DNA of 64,000 nt from the NCBI GenBank assembly GCA_016748015.1, contig JAAOMT010000128.1, positions 1,821,770 through 1,885,769 on the forward strand, in the 5' to 3' direction. The stretch is from Geosiphon pyriformis (Eukaryota > Glomeromycota > Glomeromycetes > Archaeosporales > Geosiphonaceae). The notes under the pieces are model-generated. The model searched no databases. It saw only the letters and a list, made by a program, of their open reading frames with translations, and was not told the DNA's origin. How positions within the stretch are numbered: the stretch's first letter is position 1; every line of letters begins with the position of its first letter. The translations under genes were made by a program, and so were the position numbers. Below are positions 57,782 to 64,000 of the stretch, one piece after another.

Positions 57782-60468
57782 TCACTGGATGGTAAGTCTG
57801 GAGAGAGTGTTGGTGTTTTGATGATTAGCTCCTTTGCGGTGTTGAATGTTATAGTCAAATTCGTCCAAGTGGAATATCCAGCAAGTTATCCATTTATGTT
57901 CCAGGTTTCTTTTGTTGTGTAGCCAAACCAAAGCTTGGTAATCTGTTACCACCAAAAATTTCACACTCTTAAGATATTTGTCCCAGTAGCTGGTAGTCCA
58001 AACTACTGCTAAGCATTCTTGCTCAGTGACTGAGTAGTTCTTTTCTGCTGGTGTGAGAGTTCTATTGGCATATGCTATGGCATGTTCTCTGCCATCTTTG
58101 TTTTTCTGGGAAAGAATAGCACCAAGTCCATAGCCAGATGCATCAGTGTGGAGGATAAAAAATTGATCCAAATTAGATTGCATGAAGATGGGTTCTGTAA
58201 CCAGTTTTTCCTTCAGAATTTCAAATGCTTTTTGTTGATGAATGTCCCAGTGATAATTGATGTTTTTCCTAAGTAGCTGATTGAGAAAAGCAGCAATTTT
58301 GAAGAAATTCTTGACAAACTTGCGATAATAAGAGGCCAAACCAAAAAAAGAGCATAGTTCATAAACATTCATTGGTTGTCTAATGTTTTGAACTTTTTCA
58401 ATTTTGGCTGGATCAGGGAAGATTCCATCTTTTGTAATAAGATGGCCAAGGAACTGGGTGGATTGACGTCCAAAGAATAATTTGATTGAATTGATCTTGA
58501 GACCAGCATTTCTAAGGAGGTCAAAAACCTTTTGCAAATGTTCAAGGTGTTCATTCCAGATTTTTGAGTATACCATTATGTCGTCCAAGTAGACTAGAAC
58601 AAAGTTTTCTTTTACTGATTCAAATACTTTGTCCATTAAGCATTGAAATATGAGAGGAGCATTTGTGAGACCAAAAGGCATAATTGTGAATTCGTAGATA
58701 CTATACTTGGTGATGAAGGCAGTTTTTTTTCTGCTTTCTGGATCCATCTCTACTTGCCAGAATCTAGTAGTTAAGTCAATGGTTGAGAAGAAAGCGGCAC
58801 CATGGAATTGGTCTAGCATTGCATCAATCTTGGGAAGTGGGTACATGTCTCTTTCAGTAATGGTATTTAATTGGTGATAGTTAACACAAAAGCATAGGGT
58901 TCCTCCTTTCTTGGATACCACTACAACTGGGAATGCCCATTCACTCTTGGTTTCCTGTATGAATCCAAGAGTTTTCATTCGGGTTATTTTTTTTTTGATA
59001 AACTCATCATTGTGCCGGTTGGATTGATAGGGCTTCAAATGGATGGGGCAAGTTTTTCTGGTGATGATAGTGTGTTGTATCACATGTATATGTCCAGGAG
59101 GTTCACTTTCTTTTGAGATAACTGGGCTGTTTCTAGCCAGCAGGTTTTTAATGTCTACTTTTCTTTCTTTTGGAGAGGGTTCTCTTTGTTCTACAACCAG
59201 TGATTGGATTTTAAGTGGTTCGTTTTCAAAAGACTTTTGGACTTTTTTTATTTCCTCTCAGGGTATCAAGCTGATTGGTTCCCAATCTTTGTAATAGATC
59301 AGGCAGGACATGCATTCATCACTAGGAAAATACAATGGTTTGTCGCACCAGCACCGGGCATAAAGACCATGCCACCAATGACTGTATTTGGCTTTCTTGC
59401 CTGGCTTTCTGTCAAAGGTTCTTCTGAGCATGTCATAATAAGGCCAGCAGATCAGCTTGTCATTGACAATAATTCCTTTTTTATCTGCCTTAACATTATC
59501 CAGTGATTTGTCATTGCTAGTGAAGATGGTATAGGCAAGTTTAGCAGATTCTTCTTGTTCTTTTTGTTCTTCTTCTTTCTCACTTTCTTCATTATCTGAT
59601 TCATTTGATTCATTTTCTTCTGGGCTCTGCTTGGGTACTGGGGGAGTTGTCCAATGGCGACACTTAACCACAATGGGTTTCTTACCACATCTGATAGTTA
59701 GTTCACAGAGTTCATAATCAAGCAAAGTCTTTGCTTTCTTGAGCCATTTATTGCCAACAATGATGGTGTATTCTTTTGCTTCAGACACTTCCATATCAGT
59801 TTCAATACTGATGTCATTGATGCGAACAGGAATAGCTTTGGCTATGCCAAGCCCTTTTTTCTTATCATCATGTACATTGGTCATTGGTCGTGTGGATGAT
59901 TCATCAATTTTTCTGCCAATTGCTTCAAGAAAGTGTTTGGCAATAACACTAACAGATAATCCACTGTCTAGGATCAAATCAATGAAGTAGCCAGCCACTT
60001 GGGCTTTACAAATTAGAGGAGTGACATTGCTATTGTCAGCAAGTCCAGCTTGGCGAGAGTGTTTGTTGGTTTTGGGTGTCTTTTTCTTTGGAATCAGGGA
60101 TTTGCGAAAATCTTTTCTGAATTGTGGATGGGTTATTAATTGGCCAAAAGTTATATGTGCTGGGGTTTCCATAAGGTCTTTGACAACAGAATAGGGACCA
60201 GATTTTTGTACTATTTCTGGGGGTTCCAACTTTGGAAGGTTCTTGAAAACTTTGGCTTTTGGGGGTTCATTGTTGTCAGCAGTTGATGTGGAAGCTTTAT
60301 TGGGGTCCAGAATGAAATCAACTTTGACTTTCTTCTTCTTTCTTGTGAATTCAGAGGGGTTGATTGCTAATTCATCCATGTCATGGTCATTATCAGTTAA
60401 GTTAAAAGCGTAAAAAGAGTTTTCTTCTGGTTGGCTTGCACTCTTACCCTTTGGAAGTGTGCCTACCA
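57782..60468 (-). pseudogene. Element 5 pol: protease, reverse transcriptase, RNase H
   Basis: A single frame from the frameshift site to 57782, broken only by TGA at 59258. The protease part reads AGYFIDLILDSGLSVSVI (Asp-Ser-Gly intact) within the 373-codon stretch 60379-59258, followed by an acidic Glu-rich linker and a Trp/Cys-rich piece (SHWWHGLYARCWCDKP). RT: LCFCVNYHQLN, FFSTIDLTTRFWQ (motif A Asp kept), MPFGLTNAPLIFQ, YLDD (58591-58580). RNase H: LHTDASGYGLGAILSQ, EQECLAVVW, VTDYQALVWL. Intact active sites suggest recent decay. Confidence 0.9.
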
Positions 60469-60475
60469 GTTTAAA
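60430..60475 (-). promoter_or_regulatory. -1 programmed frameshift site at the gag-pol junction of element 5
   Basis: On the minus strand the gag frame ends CCT TTA AAC TGG TAG. This contains TTTAAAC (60475-60469), a canonical X XXY YYZ slippery heptamer in the correct phase, one codon before the stop. Slipping back one base enters the pol frame, which is open from here to 59258. The next bases can form a hairpin: GCACACTT pairs with AAGAGTGC (one mismatch), about 6 nt downstream, and outer GGTAGGC pairs with GCCAACC. Confidence 0.8.
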
Positions 60476-62015
60476 GGCTGATAAACAGTGGCTTTAACTA
60501 GGGGATCCTCTCCAAAGAAATTAATGTTGGCATGATTGGGTCTTTGGTTGGGCATATTGTTGTTGTTGATCCTGTTGTTTTGAGCATCATTGTTTCTGAG
60601 AACTGGTGAAGACAGTGGAGGATTGTTGCAATCTCTTGAAAAGTGTTCAGTTAATTCACAGCGATAGCATACAGGTGGGCTATGATTTTGTTGTCTTTGA
60701 TAAGGTGGTTGCTGGGGCTGATTAAAATATGGTTCAAATCTGGGTCTTTGTGGTTGCTGATTTTCTCTGACTGCTTGGGCTAAGGGTTCTAATAACTGGG
60801 CAAGATTTGCTGTGAGTCTGTCTATTAACTGTTCATTTGGATCTTGAGTATGAGTGACAAAAGAAGTAGCAGCCATTTGAGAGGCAAGAGCCATGACAAG
60901 AACAGAAGCAAAAACTGGTAATGTGGATCCCAAGTGCATTCTTTGGTTATCTTCAATTCTTTGTGCTAATTCAATGGCCATATCCATGGTGGGATTATTT
61001 TTCAGGGCCAGGAGGGGCCAAAGAGCATACGATAGATCAGTTCTCAATTCTTTTATAAAGGAGTGAATTTTCTGCTCTTCTGTCCAATTTCTTCCAGTGT
61101 CTACTTGTTTGATTAACTTTCTAATTGCTTTGGTGTATTTAGTTACAACTTCACTGGGACCTTGGGTTCTTCTTTCCAATTCTATATGCCATTTTGATAT
61201 TAATATTGGGGTTCTGAACTTGTTTTCAAATCAGGTAGTGAAAGAAGTGTTGATTTCTCCCACATTTGCTGGTGTCCATCTAACGATTCTTTGCTGGGTA
61301 TTGGCATCTGTTTCTTGTGAGAACCAGATAGCAGGGGATCCTTAAAGGTAGCCACCGACAATTTGGAACTTGTACTTATTGTCATATTGATTGGCTGTAG
61401 CAGCTCTTTCAAAGTCATCCAACCATTTAATTGGATCTTGTGCATTACCTCTAAATAATGGTATTGGGGTGTTGTTTCTTCGCCCTAGAGCAGTTTGTAT
61501 ACCTTGGAGGGCGGCCAGAATGTTTGCTTGCATGGGGTCATTAGCCATTGGTTCAGGGGTAACTGTTTGTGTAGATGAGTCTGATTCGCTTGATAAAAGA
61601 TCAAAAACAGGGGCAGTTTGGTAGCTTTCTTCTTCTGTTTCAAAGGGAGTTTCAGTTGCTTGATGGGCAGCAATCCAAATGTGGATTTGATGATTCAGAT
61701 ATTCGAAATCAGGGGGCTGTTGTTCAAAGGTTGCAGAATATAAGAGCTGATTGATACTGTTGTTTTTTCTTCAAAGTCGTTTTCAAAATAAGCTTGGTCA
61801 AAGTAATAGGTTGTATAAGCTGTGTAGGTTTCAGCTGAATGCTCGTTCAGGAACCAGTTCCAAAAGTCTTGGAATTGTCTACTGGATTGTTCTTCAAGGG
61901 GAAAGCAGATCAAGCAGGAGGGCAGAGGATTAAGTTCAATAAAACTTTGGTCATTTCTGTTGTGTGCTGCAAAGTGTTCTTCTGATTGCTGTGGCAGATA
62001 TGAGTAATCACCCAT
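60463..62015 (-). pseudogene. Element 5 gag
   Basis: Starts MGDYSYLPQQ at 62015. A one-base slip in a T6 run (61763-61768) moves the frame; then ANDPMQANILAALQGIQTAL, IPLFRGNAQDPIKWLDDFER, TAA (61342), AIWFSQETDANTQ, TGA (61231) and HMELERRTQG lead into the open part 61179-60463. The knuckle CYRCELTEHFSRDC keeps Cys-X2-Cys-X4-His-X4-Cys. Both stops are C to T changes of Gln and Arg codons. Gag forms the particle; the C-terminal end carries the frameshift site. Confidence 0.88.
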
Positions 62016-62044
62016 ACAATGAGGGAATAAGTGAATTTTGACAA

Positions 62045-62067
62045 CCTTACAGGGAGCACTACTTTTA
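62045..62067 (-). other. Candidate primer-binding site of element 5
   Basis: Minus-strand text right after the LTR is TAAAAGTAGTGCTCCCTGTAAGG. Its AGTGCTCCCTGTAAGG resembles the sites of elements 2-4, so different lineages here seem to use the same primer. The first bases differ from the expected TGG. Confidence 0.5.
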
Positions 62068-62721
62068 TGTTATGGATTGGAGTAACAAGCTAATGGATAG
62101 CAAGGGAGAACAGTATTGTATGGTGATGGAAATAAACAAAGAAAGAATTACAATAAGGGAGCGAATTGAATAAGTAGAAATTCAATGTGTGTGATCAGTC
62201 TCATAAAAATCACAGTCGCTAATTTTTTCTTAAATCTGAAGGTAGAGGAATAGTCTGTGATTGTCAACAAGATAACACCACTGCTATTATTCTATGCCTC
62301 AACTTGGCAATTCTTAGAATTAATAACAGGTATCATTGTACTTTTCAATTGTTTCTTTATTCAATGAATTACAAAAGCAAGCCAATTGCTTCTCAGACTA
62401 ATTCTAACAAATACAAATCAAGAAGAGGAAAAAATAAGATATTTAAATGCCAACAAGTAGATACTTAAAGGTAAGGAAAGGGGAATAAGCAATTATGAGA
62501 GGAAGTAATTAATATTGTTTATTTCGTTACTTTGATCATGTCTTTTTACAGCTAAGGAAATCATTACTTATATAGCTATCTAAAGTGGTCAATGACCAGG
62601 TCAACGATCAGGTCAATGATCAGGTCAACGATCACTATCTAAAAATAGGGTGGCTAATTATATGACATCAGTGGCTAATACATGTGATAATTAATAAAAA
62701 CTATGTGTTTCAACCGTAACA
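62068..62721 (-). repeat. 5' LTR of element 5 (right)
   Basis: Plus-strand ends TGTTATGG and CGTAACA, 654 bp. It holds four 12-bp units (GTCAATGACCAG, GTCAACGATCAG, GTCAATGATCAG, GTCAACGATCAC at 62588-62635), against one unit in the left LTR. Confidence 0.92.
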
Positions 62722-63280
62722 ATATTGTTAATTAAAAGCTTTATAATAAAAAAATAGATAGCTAATACAGTGTATTTATTGAGCATTAGATCTAATAGTG
62801 GTTTGTTAGTTATTAATTTAATCTAAAGTTTTATTAAAGACTATAAATCTGTTATGTAATTGTTAATCATTAAACTAAGGACACATTATAAAAAATATGG
62901 TCTCTTGTCATATAATAAATCTGTGGTTTTAATTATTTATAATTTATTATCCTTGTGATCTTTTAAAATAATTTACAATTTTGGTATTAGATTGAATATA
63001 TATGTTTGTTTTAAATTATATCTTTGTTTGACCAGTATGTATTTTAGTTTTTTGTATAACTTTTTTATAGTAAATAGATTAGATATATAATACTGTCTTA
63101 ATTGGTCCAAATAGCTGATTATGTATAGAAAAAACATAAGCCATATTTATTATAAGATCTTATATGATTATATGTTTTAGGTAATAGTTAAGCTGTATTT
63201 GTAAAATAATAATAATAATAAAAATTTAATTATTATTTAATAAAATTATTTTTAATTTTAAATTAAATACAGTAAACATA
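62722..63280 (+). pseudogene. LINE segment 4: C-terminal tail and 3' UTR
   Basis: Resumes the LINE after element 5. Readable as KLRTHYKKYGLLSYNKSVVL, NFGIRLNIYVCFKLYLCL and LYNFFIVN, the family tail with FG.RL.I.VCF. The 3' UTR follows (TTAATTGGTCCAAATAGCTGATTATGTA, seen in shorter form at 16090 and 32775) and ends in an AT-rich run near 63270. Confidence 0.75.
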
Positions 63281-63289
63281 TTTTTTTTA

Positions 63290-64000
63290 TTTTTTTATTA
63301 ATGCAATTAATAAGTGAAGCCCAACTATTATTTAGTATACAGAATTAGACTAAGTGACCCAAATTAAACATGACTCACATATTTATTACATGTGGCCAGC
63401 CACTTAAGTCAGACAAGACAATACTATATTTTTATATTAATTTACACAATACCACTTAGACCAGAAAAGAAACTACATGGCTTATAACAACCAAAGCTAA
63501 CAGTAAAAAACTTAATTATGCTAAGCAATCTAACTATACTATCAGACAACAATAAAAACACACTATAAGATAGCCTGAAAATTACATCATTATCATGAAT
63601 CAGACCAATCCACTTCATATCTATCCTATGACCAGACCTTACCAATTATATTTTCACACAATGTAATTTTACAACAAACTTTACAAAATCAACAACCTAA
63701 GCATCTGTCTTTTTCTTATCATTGAAAGCACCATAAGTCTTTTCACACTACTTTTTTAACACAAACCCCTTATATATTACAGCATATAATTCAACATCCA
63801 AGAAACATTAAAACAGGATCTGCAAAATGACAAATATAAGCAAAATAGAACAATCAGTTAAAACAAACTAATGCACAGAAGCTTTGACCAAGATTTTATC
63901 ATAAATACCAATATCATGAGCACAAATAAAAGCATAATCAGAAAATTTTATCTTGCTATACAACAAACACAATACACCAGAGTAACAATTGTCATATATC
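63290..64000 (-). pseudogene. LINE C-terminal tail, opposite orientation, running off the window
   Basis: Minus-strand open stretch 63645-63442 reads SIVRLLSIIKFFTVSFGCYK and CSFFSGLSGIV, equal to the tail of the LINE at 2390-3720 (NIIKLLSITEALSIGFGFCK, CCFFSG). The 3' end GGGCTTCACTTATTAATTGC lies at about 63299-63318 on the minus strand. It abuts the plus-strand LINE tail-to-tail. Confidence 0.75.

Larger units (their letters stand above)
55121..62721 (-). mobile_element. Element 5: Ty3/Gypsy retrotransposon on the minus strand
   Basis: 7.6 kb, LTRs 55121-55735 and 62068-62721, target duplication ATAT (55117-55120, 62722-62725). Reading on the minus strand: primer site, gag, -1 frameshift site, protease-RT-RNase H, integrase, extra ORF. 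All catalytic residues that I could check are intact, unlike elements 1-4. A handful of nonsense codons and one-base shifts inactivate it: TGA 61231, TAA 61342, TGA 59258, TAA 57324, TAA 56526. It lacks the dUTPase and Cys-rich module, so it is a different lineage. It splits the LINE. Confidence 0.94.

Noticed and set aside
1-64000. tRNA, rRNA or snRNA genes
   Set aside because: Scanned by eye for T-loop GGTTCRA boxes and common RNA signatures; none formed a credible gene. A covariance-model search would decide.

Overview
The window looks like nuclear DNA of an AT-rich, repeat-rich fungus, most likely an arbuscular mycorrhizal fungus (Glomeromycotina, Rhizophagus-like). This rests on the fungal velvet gene, short fungal introns, and LINE and Ty3/Gypsy proteins that resemble families I know from Rhizophagus. 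The species assignment is inference; I ran no search.

The window has two compartments. About 16.3-31.9 kb is a CpG-containing host island with three spliced genes that I could join exon by exon with consistent phase: a velvet transcription regulator (9 exons, minus strand, 17081-20286), a mitochondrial-looking 3-oxoacyl-ACP reductase of the SDR family (9 exons, plus, 26352-27897), and a membrane-anchored BTB/K+-channel-tetramerisation (KCTD-like) protein (2 exons, plus, 30146-31287). The rest of the island is non-coding or unassigned and carries several microsatellites.

On both sides lie CpG-depleted transposon layers. Left: a decayed Gypsy integrase remnant (1-1.8 kb), a LINE RNase H tail (2.4-3.7 kb), element 1 (3822-10115) and the non-autonomous element 2 (10864-14264). 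Right: a LINE ORF1 fragment (33-34 kb), the badly decayed element 4 (34.1-40.7 kb), and a plus-strand LINE whose pol frame can be followed in five-prime to three-prime order through segments at 40.74-42.46, 43.29-43.42, 54.14-55.12 and 62.72-63.28 kb. That LINE is split by solo LTR A (42460-43293), solo LTR B (43424-54142, itself split by element 3, 43472-53353) and element 5 (55121-62721, minus strand). A minus-strand LINE tail closes the window.

Elements 1-4 and the solo LTRs form one related Ty3/Gypsy group. In the best copy (element 3) the order is gag - protease - Cys-rich module - trimeric dUTPase - RT - RNase H - integrase - tail ORF. The dUTPase between protease and RT, next to a multi-CxxC module, is the most unusual coding architecture here. 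Element 5 is a different, better preserved lineage with a canonical UUUAAAC -1 frameshift site at the gag end and an extra ORF after integrase. Insertions are bounded by TGTTAC...GTAACA-type ends and 4-bp target duplications. The U3 part of the element 1-3 LTRs carries a dyad motif repeated every 40-41 bp. Decay is overwhelmingly by transitions and has turned catalytic Asp/Glu codons into Asn/Lys.
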